Below, piece after piece: positions 34,371 through 46,410 of a stretch of 64,000 bases of DNA (within the stretch, counting starts at the first letter, position 1; every line of letters starts with the position of its first letter). The position numbers were made by a program, and so were the translations under genes. The notes under the pieces are model-generated. The model was not told the origin of the DNA and did not search any database. It worked only from the letters and a program-made list of their open reading frames with translations. Location of the stretch: contig CM057344.1 in NCBI GenBank assembly GCA_030015575.1, forward strand, positions 598,060,410 through 598,124,409. Direction: 5' to 3'. This DNA is from Agapanthus africanus. Taxonomy: Eukaryota > Streptophyta > Magnoliopsida > Asparagales > Amaryllidaceae.

Positions 34371-35680
34371 ATGGATTCCCCGAACAACACCAGCACTAAC
34401 GTCAACAACACCCCTCCAGCACTACCTCTCATACCAGCTGTTCCTGCGTCACCCACCGAGCAAACAGTGCTACTTGAGGCGATCCGCAGCCTTCTTAAGG
34501 GACAGCAACAACTCCTGAACCGTCCTGAAACCGACGCACCGGGGGTAAAGCAATTCAAGGCTTTACATCCTAAGCAGTGTTCCGGAAAAGGAAGCCATCT
34601 TGAAGCTGAAGAATGGGCACAAAGCATAGAAGATGATCTGGCAGCAGCACAAGTGCCAGACATAGCTTGGGTCCGTGTGGCGAAACTACAGCTCACAGAC
34701 AATGCTCGCAACTGGTGGAAGGCGGAAGAAAGCCGTCTGGTACAGCCTATTGAATGGAAAACTTTTCGCGAGAAGTTCGACGCGAAGTACTTCCCTGTGA
34801 CTTCCAGGTTTGCCATGGAGCAGCAGTTCATTCATCTACAACAGGGTTCGATGTGGGACAAATCAGTAGATGAGTATGACGCTGAATTCACCATGCTAAG
34901 CCGTTAAGATATGTCACAACAGTTCAATTTTTAAATCTCACATACTACACAGCTAACACAATCCTTTAAACAGATTCGCGGCACACTTGATACCGACGGA
35001 CGAGATCAGAGCCCGTCGCTTTCAGTAAGGTCTGGACACGGAGATTCAGGCTGCTCTAGCCACGGGAAAATTTCTGACTCATGAGGATGCTCTGGAAGCT
35101 GCCCGCAGTTATGAGGCAGTGATAAAAGCAAGGGGCAGACCTCAGTCTGCAGGAGTCAAACGCCCTGCCAACCAGATGGCAGGTGGAGCCTCGTCTAGAC
35201 CACCTTTCGTGCCAAGGCGACCCGGAGTACCGAACCATCGTCCCAGCCCAGCCTTTTGTACCTACTGCAAGAGAGCCGAACATATGATGAAAGACTGTCG
35301 GCGAGCCAATCGTCTTTGCTTAGTCTGCAGCTCAGCTACTCATGATATCGGGTCTTGTCCGCAAAGGCAAAACCCAGTTGCTGCACCCAGGCCAGCAAAC
35401 AATTACCCACAGCGTCCAGCCATCCAAGCACCCGCTCTAAGACTTGCACTACTAGAACCACCCAGAGGACCACAAGCTGCACCACCTCCTCGTCAGTTCC
35501 ATCAAGCTCAAAGGAACGTTCCGAGGAATGCTCCTCAGACCAGGAGGAATGTACCAAAGCGCCAGGCTTTCACGATATCCGTGGAAGAAGCTGAGGCCAC
35601 TGGCCAAGTCATCACTGGTAAACTTTCCTTCTCAAACTTTTCTTTTAGTCTCGGTTATCTACACACTTTCCCTATACCTA
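34371..35680 (+). pseudogene. gag region of element F
   Basis: Starts MDSPNNTSTNVNN at 34371. It has the gag core (LTDNARNWWKAEESRL and WKTFREKFDAKYF), then a basic stretch, then CCHC-type knuckles near 35255-35350, then a proline-rich tail. Known role: forms the virus-like particle and binds RNA. It is interrupted by a small number of breaks or intron-like spacers shared with E. Confidence 0.85.
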
Positions 35681-35699
35681 AAACATATCCCACATATCT

Positions 35700-37440
35700 T
35701 AGGTACAATCCTAGTAGCCTCACTACCTGCACCAGCACTGTTTGATACTGGAGCATCCCACTGCTTTATGTCGCAACGGTTCGTCCGAACCCATGCGATT
35801 CCAGTCTCACCGCTTGTATCCAGCTGGAATGTCAGTTCAGGAAATGGCGTTCTAAAGGCAACTATGGGATACAGCTTGTGTCCAGTCGTCGTCTGCAGCA
35901 GAGAGTTTTATGCTGACTTCAAAGTACTGGACATACCGAACTTCGATGTGGTTCTAGGAATGGATTGGCTTGGAACTTTTTATGCTACCATCGACTGTCG
36001 TCAAAGGAGGGTAGTATTCGAGATTCCAGACCATCCGGTCTTCTATTTCAAAAGCGGAGACCGTACCCTGGAGCCAAGTACCTACAAAGCGAATCCAAGA
36101 GAAGAAGTAGTTGCAGCAGCTCAAGCGGAAGAAGAATTAAGACCAGAGGTAGTTCGAGAGTTCGACGATATATCAGGTTTTCCTCCCGATCGAGCTCTTG
36201 AATACAGTATTGATTTAGTACCAGGAGCACAACCGGTGATCAAAGTACCTTATAGACTAAGTCCGGAAGGTTTGAAGGAAGTCCGAATACAGTTGGACGA
36301 ATTATTGGTGAAAGGATGGATTCGTCCCAGCACTTCAAGTTGGGGAGCACCTGTACTACTGGTGAAGAAGAAGGAAGGTTCATACAGAATGTGCATCGAT
36401 TATAGAGCCTTGAACGAAGTCACTATAAAGAATAAGTATCCACTCCCGCGCATCGATGATTTATTCGATCAGCTAAGTGGATGTTGTGTTTTCTCTAAAT
36501 TGGATCTTCGTTCAGGTTATCATCAAATAAAGGTCAAGAAAGCTGATATTCACACAACAGCTTTCAGAACTCGCTATGGACATTAGGAATTTCTAGTGAT
36601 GCCATTTGGAGTGACCAATGCACCAGCAATATTCATGAACCTAATGAATCAAGTTTTCCGGGAGTACTTAGACAGGTTTGTTGTCATCTTCATCGACGAC
36701 ATCCTGGTGTATTCTAAAAGTCGGAAAGAGCATGCAGAGCACCTACGAATTGTCCTGGAAACTCTTCGACAATATAAGCTTTATGCCAAGTACAACAAGT
36801 GCGAGTTTTGGCTAAAGCAAGTTGGTTTTCTTGGACATATCGTATCAGGAGAAGGAATTTCTGTGGATCCAGCAAAGGTTTCAGCAGTTAGCGAATGGCC
36901 TGCACCAAACTCAGTGAAGGACATTCGGAGTTTCTTGGGTTTAGCTGGATATTACAGAAGGTTCATTGAAGGCTTTTCAAAGATAGCAACACCCCTGACC
37001 AAGCTCACGCGTAAAGATGAGGAATTTGTGTGGTCAGAAGCATGCGAACAAGCTTTCGTAGAACTCAAGTCAAGGTTGACATCATCACCTATTCTCGTAA
37101 TACCGGATCAATCTGGAGGATTCAAAGTGCATTGTGATGCATCCGGTAAGGGATTAGGATGTGCTCTACATCAGCACGGTAAGGTTGTGGCTTATGCTTC
37201 AAGACAACTGAAGACTCATGAGCGCAATTATCCGACGCATGATCTAGAGTTGGCAGCCGTCATCTTTGCTCTCAAGATTTGGCGCCATTATCTACTTGGT
37301 GAACGAGTGAACATCTACACAGATCATAAAAGTCTGAAGTACGTGTTTACTCAGAAGGAGTTGAATATGCGGCAGAGAAGATAGTTAGAACTCATGGCGG
37401 ACTTTGACATCAACTTGCAAATCACCCCGGGAAGGTGAAT
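35700..37440 (+). pseudogene. Protease, reverse transcriptase and RNase H region of element F
   Basis: Protease: [13 protein letters not shown] near 35740. Reverse transcriptase: [51 protein letters not shown], and the catalytic box [11 protein letters not shown] near 36690. RNase [15 protein letters not shown] near 37130 and [16 protein letters not shown] near 37320-37370. The order protease-RT-RNase H-integrase is that of Ty3/gypsy. The region is broken in a few places. Confidence 0.9.
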
Positions 37441-38860
37441 GTAGTACCTGATGCTCTTAGTCGCCAACCATTATCGATGAATCTCACCGCTCAGTGGAAG
37501 CTTCAACAAAACTAGCATCAGATGGAGATTGAGGTAGTCATGCCAGGTAATACTTCAAGTTTGATGAATCTACAAGTTCAATCAACCATTGTCAATCAGA
37601 TCAAAGCAGCTCAAGCAAGTGATGCTAAGTTGTAAAGGATCAGAGAACAAGTGGAGAACGGACTCAGAACAAACTTCATCATCCATGAAGACGGATCTTT
37701 GAGATACGGCAGCAGATTGTGTGTACCAAAAGGTCCTGTTCGGAAAGAGTTAATGAAAGAAGCTCACAGCTCTCCCTACTCAGTACACCCTAGAGGTACC
37801 AAAATGTACAAAGATCTACGTCAAAATTATTGGTGGCATGGAATGAAGCGTGAAGTAGCCAGAAGCGTCGCAAAATGTTTGGTGTGTCAGCAAGTAAAGG
37901 CTGAACATCACAGAACAGCTGGACTACTTCAACCGTTACCAATCCCAGAATGGAAGTGGCAACACATCACGATGGATTTTGTGACTGCTCTTCCTCACAG
38001 CACAAAGGGTAACGATGTCGTATGGGTCATTGTGGATCGACTCAAAAAGTCGGCTCACTTCATCCCATTTCGAATTGGCCAATCAACTGAGGCACTAGCA
38101 AAGAAGTACATGGAGGTAATAATCTATTTAAGATTTAAACTCTTCATAATGTACTATCTCTGATACCCATGAACTCATACAGGAAATTGTGAGACTTCAT
38201 GGAGTACCGGTCTGCGTTGTCTCCGATCGTGACACCAGGTTCCGATCGCAATTTTGGCAGAGTCTGCAAGCAAGCTTGGGAACAAGTCTGAACTTCAGCA
38301 CGGCTTATCATCCACAAACAGATGGTCAGTTGGAACGAACTATTCAGATCTTGGAGGATATGCTCAGAGCGTGTATGTTAGACTTCAAAGGATCGTGGGA
38401 AGATCACCTGCACCTTGTGGAGTTCGCGTATAATAACAGCTACCAAGCAAGCATAAGAATGGCACCTTTTGCAGCATTGTATGGAAGGAAGTGTCGATCG
38501 CCATTAAGTTGGGACGATATCGGAGACAGGGAACTTCTTGGACCGGAGATGATAGTAGCGACTGTTGATGTGGTTCGTACTATCAGGGAAAAGATGCGCA
38601 TAACCCAAGATCGACAGAAACACTGGGCTGATGCAAAGAGACGACACTTGGAGTTCCAACCAGGAGATCACGTATTCTTGAAGATATCTCCGAACCGCGG
38701 AGTGATCCGATTTGGAAGACGGGGAAAGCTAAGTCCGAGATATATTGGACCGTTCGACATACTCGAACGAGTCGGTGAAGTGGCATACCGCTTCCACCTT
38801 AATTGGAAGGAGTGCATAATGTGTTTCACATATCCCAACTCAGAAGGTATGTGAGTGACC
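37441..38860 (+). pseudogene. Integrase region of element F
   Basis: An H2C2 zinc-binding module (HSSPYSVHPRGTKMY through CLVCQQVK, about 37770-37895) is followed by the catalytic core with MDFVTALPHS and VIVDRLKKSAHFIP. Further parts are VSDRDTRFRSQFWQ, AYHPQTDGQLERT and a GPFDILERVGEVAYR segment. Known role: insertion of the cDNA into the chromosome. It is broken. Confidence 0.9.
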
Positions 38861-39075
38861 CCAGCCATGTTCTCGATCATTCCGAGCTCACTATACAGCC
38901 TGATTTATCTTGTGAACAACAGCCTGTGGAGATCCTGGACAGGAAAGTGAAGACACTTCGGAACAAGGAAGTTAACTTGGTTCGAGTGGTGTGGAGGAAA
39001 GACACTCCAGGAGAGTCCACTTGGGAAAGGGAGGATGAAATGCGTACTGGATATCCACACCTCTTTGTAAACTAG
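38803..39075 (+). pseudogene. Integrase C-terminus with chromodomain, element F
   Basis: VFHISQLRRYVSDPSHVL, then ILDRKVKTLRNKEVNLVRV and VVWRKDTPGESTWERED, ending PHLFVN. This is the C-terminal chromodomain of the Tekay/Del group, thought to guide integration to particular chromatin. It is the strongest lineage marker in the element. Confidence 0.85.
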
Positions 39076-39094
39076 TCATCAGATAAAAGTTGTA

Positions 39095-39130
39095 AATTTC
39101 GAGGACGAAATTTTTGAAAGGAGGGTAGAC
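39095..39130 (+). promoter_or_regulatory. Internal 3' end and purine tract of element F
   Basis: TTTCGAGGACGAAATTTTTG followed by AAAGGAGGGTAGAC directly before the 3' LTR. This is the plus-strand priming site typical of Del/Tekay elements. Element A has the same wording at 4095-4128. Confidence 0.8.
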
Positions 39131-39247
39131 TGTAACAACTCCATTTTTAATGTACAAAGAATTGATTTAAATTCAATGTATACTTAGAGTATTTAATGTT
39201 GCTGATATCTCTTTAAATATTTATTTTCCCACAATAATTACAAGAAG

Positions 39248-39318
39248 GAGCTTGTAGCTCATTGGTAATACCTTGCACTGCTGAACCAAGCCACCAGAGT
39301 TCAAATCTCATGCCCCAC
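39248..39318 (+). other. tRNA-like sequence in the chromovirus LTR
   Basis: TAGCTCATTGGTAATA at 39255 and GTTCAAATC at 39299, spaced 44 bases, within normal tRNA D-loop variation. It is the counterpart of 434-505 in element A although the surrounding U3 sequence has diverged strongly. Confidence 0.55.
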
Positions 39319-39462
39319 ATTATTTTTAATATTATTTTGTTTTTGATTTTTTAGAATACCAACAGTTACACGTGCGTTTCTCACAAATTTCCTACTACAC
39401 ATGAAAAAGTAAATATACCAGTAATCACCCTAAACGACTCCCCACCCCCTGGATCCCTGACT

Positions 39463-39488
39463 CGGCCCGACTCGGCCGAGTCGGGCCG
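39463..39488. other. Perfect 26-bp GC palindrome in the LTR
   Basis: Two-fold symmetric around 39475/39476. The core GACTCGGCCGAGTC is extended on both sides by CCC/GGG and then further pairs. It lies in a ~90-bp GC-rich island (39455-39550) with more CTCGG/CCGAG copies, inside an otherwise AT-rich LTR, about 230 bp upstream of the TATA box. Confidence 0.85.
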
Positions 39489-39720
39489 GCGGACCGACCG
39501 ACTCGGGCCGGCGCCGCCGGCCAGACTCGGCCGGACGGCCGAGTCCCCAACATCGAAGTTGGGTATCTTTTCCTCCTGAAACCCCCTGCATGCTTCATTT
39601 AGTCAGATCGGTTACAGAGAGCCTATTAACCCCAATTTACTCTATTTTTAATGATTTTTTTATATAATTTTACATTTTTTAATTAAAATCCCTACACCTG
39701 CCCTAACCCTAGCCTAACCC

Positions 39721-39728
39721 TATAAATA
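39721..39728 (+). promoter_or_regulatory. TATA box of the chromovirus LTR
   Basis: TATAAATA within CCCTATAAATACACC. The predicted start is about 30-36 bases downstream, near 39751-39757. Confidence 0.75.
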
Positions 39729-42556
39729 CACCCCCTACCCTCTACCCTCTCATCCTAAATTTCTGAGCCCACTCTCTCAAAATTCCAAGAGATCTTGTGT
39801 ACTTTGAAAACGAGCGAAAGGCGAAGCTCCGACGAAATCTACGGCGAACTTCCGGTGATCGTGCTAGGAACTCGCGGCGACGAATCGACGTACCGGTGAA
39901 CCCTCTTCTTCCTTATCACTCTCGTGTTGTCCAAACCCGTAAGTCTCATTCTAATCTCTCTCTCTTTTTCTAAAAAATACGAAATTACAAAACATGACGG
40001 AATCGGAACAAATTCGATTTCCGATTCGGTTTTCTATAAAATTTCACTTCTCACCAATACATTCATACTTAAACATCTTTATGTTGACTATTAAACATTT
40101 AACAAACAATTTGAACAAGTTTCATCACATGAAATGACAGCGTTCCCAAATTATCGTATTTTTACTTAAATACCACAATGTTTCGATTTCACATTTAACC
40201 TCATTAACTTGCTATACATTTAAAGTAGATCACGAGGTAACGACCTACCTCCTCACACACTTGCTTACAACCTAACACGATACCATTGAAACCTTAGAAT
40301 ACGAGAAAACAACAATTTACATTTAAATACAACATACTTAATAAAACTATCATAAAAGATTTAGAGTTGATACACATTTAAATAAATACCTCTTAATATG
40401 AAAATACGATAAGTTGTGGACACCGGTCGTTTATCTAAACCTGACTTTGTGGTGTCTAGGCTAGGCAAGTGAGAAAGGTAACTTTAAAAGGCCTGTCTCA
40501 TGATGATTCGTGAGCGGATCCCTCCTTTTTTCACTTGTACTTACCTGGCCACAATTGGCGGTGAAGAGGCGATTTGAGACATCTAACAACTTGTTGTTTA
40601 GACCATTTAGAAATAGTCTAGTTGAGCTAGAAAACCCTAGAATCTAAATTACGGAAAATTGACTTTTTACAAATAAATACCTTGTACTTTATAAAACCGT
40701 TTTCTAAAGGATTTAGTATTTACAATCCTTGCAAAGTGCCGCTACAACCCATTTTGGGGAACCCGTTCGGGATAGTACGGTTTATCGTGCATCCCCGGGC
40801 TTAGTAGTGCGAGATTCAGACCTCCGCAAGGAGTATTCGGTCTCGAAAGATTTAAAATACGACATATTAAGAAAATGAGATTGTTTTGAATATAAAATAT
40901 TTATTGAAATTATTTTTGTATAAATATATGTATATTTATCATTAAAGTATCTATTTTGTTATAATATAAATATTCCACTTTTTCTAAAAATCACAAGAAT
41001 AAATTTTACATTAAAATACCATGAATTTCAAATAAATCAATATTACAGATAAATACCTTTATTTATAAAACTATGATATTTTCACTAGAAATATCACAAT
41101 ATAAAATCCACCTTCATTGCAACTCTAAAGATGAATAATAAATATTTGAGGTGTATTTTGAAAAGTATATAAAAGTATTTTTACATAAAACCCCCAAGTT
41201 TTGTAAATTACCCTAAGGACCCTAGCAATTATAGGTTTGAGAAATAATCAAAACTTCGATTTACATTCTAATTGTCTGACTCGGGTTTGAGTCTGATTAT
41301 TTCTGACTTGAATATGATTCAAGTCAATCTACATTCTATAATATTCCAATTCAATATGAACACATGAATCCATGAATACAGTTATCAATCTATACAACTT
41401 GACTGAATCAAACCATGGATATACATCCATTATCCAGTTATTCCGTCTACATGATTATGCAGTTACAATCTGTTTACTGATATCATGGTTTTGGTCAGTC
41501 ATCCAAACTTATACAATACAATTCAACAATACAATCAAAACACTACGGGGTTTAAGGGGTAGATTGGTGCGGAAGGTGTTAGAAGTGGCACGAGATGGTA
41601 AGATTAAGACACCTAAGCTATATTCCGTTGCTGTTGTACCGTGGCTTAACGGTTCCTTGTACATTCCGTTTGCCCTGGTTTCTAGCATACTGAGACCCCT
41701 CTCGTATACACTGGCATCCTTCCGTACCAAGCTACAAACAACAACGTAAACACAATATTCTACAGCATTATACAAGTTTAGAAGATACCTATTATTCTGT
41801 CTTTTCTAATTCTCCCTTATCTTTGGGACTTACCGAGCGACCTGTTCGCTGACGACATTCTATTTCTTTCTTCTTTGAATGTCGTCAGGTGTTTTGGACC
41901 CGTCAGAGATCGAGCCCACCAGTGAAGACTTGGATCAGTTCCACGAAGACCTACCTTGTTCTATTCAGTATTTTTCATTTCATGTTATGCCATTGTTTAG
42001 GCATCGCTTTTATTCCAGATGTATTTACTTTTCATGCATTGTACAAAAGAATGTTATTAATAAAGTTGTTATTTTTATATATATTGTCTCTTGTGATTTA
42101 CCTTTATATTGTTTAGATACGCTTAGCGTATTTACTTCACAGTAAATACGTAGCGGACCGGTCCCGTCCCCTTCGCCGTACACCGGGAAGCGGGGCGTGA
42201 CATCAAGACAGCAATCCGTGAAATCAGCCGCCGATAATAAAAAGACGGCTGGATATATTATCCATACGGTCTATATGGCGGGCGGGCGCCCCAGCGATAA
42301 CCTTCGCAGCAAAAGCAAGGATGGGGCCACCACATCCCAAGCTCAATCTGGCTTGAATGTGGTTGCCGCTTCCCAAGAATAGCCGCCTCCGCTGGATGAT
42401 GAAAACCCTCTCGATGAGGATGATAGGCAGAAAGACCCCTCAGTCCATGCGGAGTCAAGCACGGACAGCGAGGAAGAGCCGACTTTCCGCCCCAGGACCG
42501 CGGAGCAAGAGCTGCTTCAAGAGCTTCGAAAACAACTCAAGAGCAAAGATAAAGAG

Positions 42557-44032
42557 ATGGCCAAGCTCTATTCGAAAATTGACGACCTAACGAACATTGT
42601 GATGCAGCTTATGGCTCAAATTGCTCGAGCGCCTCCCAATCAAGCACAAGTCGCTACTCATGAGCCGGATGATGATAATCCGAAGCGGCTGATGCCTGTC
42701 CCTTTGGATCCAAGATTGGTCGAGCCGCACGAAAGCCGACCACATTCCGCTTCTGGGGACGCCTTGGCCCCAGATAACACTATCCCGCTAACACAAGACC
42801 GTATAATGGATTTGGTCACCAGCAAGGTTAAAACATTGGTGGCCGAAGCTGAAGCTCAGAAAGAAATTGGCGGCAGTGGGCGGCCATATCCCGCACAGTA
42901 CGATCTGATCAAGTTCCCGAGCGGCAACGTCATTCCTAAGTTCGGAAGATTTGACGGGACGGCAAATGCAAATCAGCACGTCGCCCACTTTAAAGCATCG
43001 TGCGGAAATACATGAGGCAATGATGCGCTCCTTCTTCATCAGTTTGTCAACAGCCTGACCGGTGTCGCTTTCGACTGGTACGCGAGTATACCAAACGGGT
43101 CCGTTATTACCTTTGCCCAAATGGAGTCTCTGTTTCGGTAAAGGTTCATGAGTATCAGTGATAAAATCTCCATTGCTGACCTTATGAGGACCAAGCCGGG
43201 GAAGAATGAAAGCAACACCGACTTTATCGCCCGATGGCGTAATCTAACAGTCAAGGGCGAACCGCCGCTGGAGCAGGACCAGTCCGTCAGCCTTCTCATT
43301 GGGAACCTCAGCAATTGGATGGTCCCATTCTTGTATACAGCAGGCCTCAAGACGTTTCAAGAGCTAACCAAGAAAGTCCAAATGCTGGAACGCTCGAAGC
43401 AAGAGTCTATCCCGGACTCTCAGAGAGACAAGACTTTGAAAAGCAAGCGGGACGACAACCGTAGAAGCGGGAGTTCCAGCAGTACCAATGTCTTCAATGC
43501 GTCCGACAATGAAGACAAGCGAAAGGCAAGCGATTCCAAAACCAACCGGTCTCGAAAGCCATTGCTGGGAGGAGATGGGTCTTCCTTAGAGGAGAAAAAG
43601 AACAAGGTTTACTCTTTTAGAAGGGACAAAGTCTGCAAGATATTTAAAGATGCCTTGAACAACGGTCTACAATTGCCAGAGTCGAAAAGACCTCAAGAAG
43701 CAAAAATGACCGACAATCCCCTGTATTGCCCGTACCACAGAGTAGTGAGCCATGCGATCGAGGATTGCTATATCTTCAAAGACTGGGTCGAGAAGCAGTA
43801 CAAGGCTGGAGAGATCGAGCTGTCCAAAAGTGTGTTGGTGAACAATCAAGTTGCAACCACCAACTTTATACAGACAGAAGCTGAAGCCTTCTGGAAGCAG
43901 ACAGCCGAACCTGCTGCCCTGGGAAATGAAACGGAGTCACCGCAGCCTTCGTGGGGTACGCACATATCTAATAAGACGAAGAAGATGATAAAGCTACTTC
44001 GGAAAGAGCCCAGGACGGAATGGGAAGGGTAG
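42557..44032 (+). pseudogene. gag region of element G
   Basis: Begins with a helical, lysine-rich segment (MAKLYSKIDDLTNIVMQLMAQ), continues through the gag core and ends with a His/Cys segment in place of a classic CCHC knuckle. It is broken in a few places. Confidence 0.75.
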
Positions 44033-44057
44033 AAGAAGCCTACCATTCCAGCTGCCA

Positions 44058-45090
44058 ATGCGGCTCCATCAGGCTCAAAATCCAAAAAGCTCAAGAAGAA
44101 AAAAAAGTGCAGCTCGGTGCGAAAAAGAGTCTGCAGGGAGATCGACCATTCAAAAATATATCGATTCCCTCGAAAACTATGAACAGAAGGAAATAACTCT
44201 GATTCAATTGAAGGGGTTCCTCCCTATAGAAGCGGCTGAAATTCTGGAGGAGTTAGAGGAAGACTCCAATGAAGAGATCCCTATAGTGACCTGCTACGCC
44301 ATCCATCTTGGCAGCGACTCTGAGGAGGAGCTCTGTTTTCCCAAAGAGGACGAGGAGCTCGCCATAAGGGCCAACCAAATCCAGCTCAGAAGCGGCAGGG
44401 CTCTGCCGCCAAATCAGGACAATGCCCCAAAAGGAAAGGAAAAACAGGTGGCTAATGAAAAAGATGGCAGAGAACCGGCTAATGAAAACTCAAGTCCTTC
44501 CTCGGTGGACTATAATGTCTTGGCCCATCTCTGCAAGCTTCCGTCTCTCCTGAGCATCTACGATGCCTTGGTCCTATCTAAGGAGCTTAGAGATGTTCTC
44601 ATTCACGCTCTACAAAACCCCGAGCGGTATCAGGCTCGCTTTGCAGAAATTAATATGAAAGAAGCCCAGTACGCTCTACATGCCGCCACAATCACGTTTA
44701 AGGATGAAAACTTACTACTGGAAACGGCTGAGCATAATCGGCCGCTTTACGTGACCGGGTACAGCGACGGAGATCGGATTAATCGCATATTGATTGATCC
44801 GGGATCCTCAGTGAACATCATGAACTTGCGGACTCTGAAGAGTTTGTCAATGGACGTCCGACACCTGTCAAGGGAAAGGATTGTCATTCAAGGCTTCAAT
44901 CAAAACTGCCAGCAAGTTCTGGGGTCTATAGCTTTGCCAATCAGGGAATCTGCAAACTGAAGCTAAGATATACGTGATCGACGCTGACACGTCTTATAAA
45001 ATTCTCTTGGGACGGCCGTGGCTCCATGATTACGGCATCATTCCGTCAACTCTCCATCAATGCATGAAGTATACTAAAAATGGCGAAGAA
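44058..45090 (+). pseudogene. Protease region of element G
   Basis: A glutamate-rich linker (EILEELEEDSNEE) precedes VDYNVLAHLCKLPSLLSIYD and the retropepsin-like motif LIDPGSSVNIM. In this group the aspartic site commonly reads D-P-G-S/A. The sequence runs into the gap at 45091. Confidence 0.75.
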
Positions 45091-45290
45091 NNNNNNNNNN
45101 NNNNNNNNNNNNNNNNNNNNNNNNNNNNNNNNNNNNNNNNNNNNNNNNNNNNNNNNNNNNNNNNNNNNNNNNNNNNNNNNNNNNNNNNNNNNNNNNNNNN
45201 NNNNNNNNNNNNNNNNNNNNNNNNNNNNNNNNNNNNNNNNNNNNNNNNNNNNNNNNNNNNNNNNNNNNNNNNNNNNNNNNNNNNNNNNNN
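45091..45290. other. Assembly gap, 200 N
   Basis: A second run of exactly 200 N. Pol of element G and the start of the following LTR remnant may be inside it. Frames across it are artefacts. Confidence 0.95.
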
Positions 45291-46410
45291 AATACCACTC
45301 CATGCCTTAGCTCTTCACCATTCTGAAATTCTAGCAAAAATTCATTCAAAACTCTCTAAGTTCCAAGTGGAGTAGCGAGCCAAACTCGACGACCGGAGCA
45401 TTTCCGACGAAACCACGACCCCCGAGAGCTTCTTCAATCTCTTCTTAACCTTCTAAACCGTAAGTCCCTCTTCTCTCCTTTTCCTTCATCTCAATTCGTT
45501 CTTTTTAAAAACAAACCGACAAAAGAGAAGTTATCCCCGATATAGTTTTCTTTTTAACAATTGTAAGTCATGAGATAAGCAAACAAGATCAAACTAACAT
45601 GCTAAACTAATCCTAACCTTATTCACATCATTTAGATTTTAGATTTAACAAAATTTTCATATGAAACCAACATATAATGAACCTTTTCATTAAAATACTA
45701 TAAAGTTTAGTATAAGCTCTTTTCGATATCCAGTATACCCAAATCCTAGAACCTTCACAGGGTAATGACCTACCCCACATGCACACTATGGTTTCATATG
45801 ACGGTATTCTAAGCATATGGGTAATTCAAGGTAAAAGAACTTTTTCAATAAAACACCACACCGTTCCAAAACAGGGTTTTTTAAATCGGTATTTCGAAAT
45901 TCTTGGCAATTACGCATCTACAACTCTCGTCAGGGGATCCGCTAATGGATTCTGCAGATTATCGCACATCCTTAGGACAGTAGAGCGAGATGCAGAACTC
46001 CTCATAGAGTATTCAGTCTCGAAAGGAATAAAATTACGGTTTTTAAAAAACGTGTCTTTTTCTAATAAAAACTAATTTTTGGAAAAATTATATATAAATC
46101 ATAAATCCGTATTTTCAATAAAATCATATTAAGAAATTATATTTTTTAAAAGAAAGATTAAAATTGTAAATAAAATACCACCAAGTTTCCAAAAATGGTA
46201 GTTTTCATAAAAATACCACAAACCTTCAAAAATCTAGGTTTTATCACCAAAACACTATAATAATTAAAATACATGTTCATGCTAACCCTAAATATTATAA
46301 TCACCCTCGAGGTTTATTTTAAACAATATTAATATATATTTTCATAAAACCCGCTCGAGATATACAAACAATATTTATGGACTCTAGATTAATATAGGTT
46401 TAAGTGGGAT
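45291..46410 (+). repeat. Old chromovirus-like LTR remnant
   Basis: Runs parallel to the LTRs of E and F but is strongly diverged. Matching landmarks in order are CAAAACTCTCTAAGTTCCAA, CCGTAAGTCCC, GGTAATGACCTACC, GAGTATTCAGTCTCGAAAGG, TTTTCATAAAACCC and ATATAGGTTTAAG. It is probably the remains of an older Tekay-type insertion; its ends are not visible. Confidence 0.6.

Larger units (their letters stand above)
31687..42202 (+). mobile_element. Element F: Ty3/gypsy chromovirus (Tekay/Del type), nearly full length
   Basis: Seen: a 5' LTR lacking its first ~626 bp (31687-34158), a leader, gag, protease, reverse transcriptase, RNase H, integrase, chromodomain, a purine tract, and a complete 3' LTR (39131-42202). 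The C-terminal chromodomain and the closing GAGGACGAAAT plus purine run identify a chromovirus of the Tekay/Del type. The LTRs differ by roughly 2% over the shared part, suggesting well under one million years. It is broken: the 5' LTR is incomplete and the coding region has about half a dozen breaks. It shares its direction with E and was probably once part of a tandem LTR-internal-LTR-internal-LTR array. Confidence 0.9.
39131..42202 (+). repeat. 3' LTR of element F, full length
   Basis: 3,072 bp from TGTAACAACTCC to GGGCGTGACA. It carries a tRNA-like A/B-box pair (39248-39318), a GC-rich palindrome island (39455-39550), a TATA box (39721-39728) and a GTAAGT word near 39939. It is followed by TCAAG (42203-42207), a possible target duplication whose left partner is not visible. 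Confidence 0.9.
42203..45090 (+). mobile_element. Element G: Ty3/gypsy fragment (Tat/Ogre-like), gag and protease
   Basis: Seen: gag-type sequence from about 42270 with PKFGRFDGTANANQHVAHF, FDWYASIPNGSVITF, FIARWRNLTVKG and YCPYHRVVSHAIEDCYIFKD. The protease region near 44730-45060 has NRILIDPGSSVNIMNLRTL, IQGFNQNCQQVLGS and IDADTSYKILLGRPWLHDYG. These wordings are those of Tat/Ogre-like plant gypsy elements. No LTR is seen; the left side abuts the 3' LTR of F and the right side enters an assembly gap. Inference: the E/F array was inserted into G. It is broken, with a handful of breaks. Confidence 0.8.
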
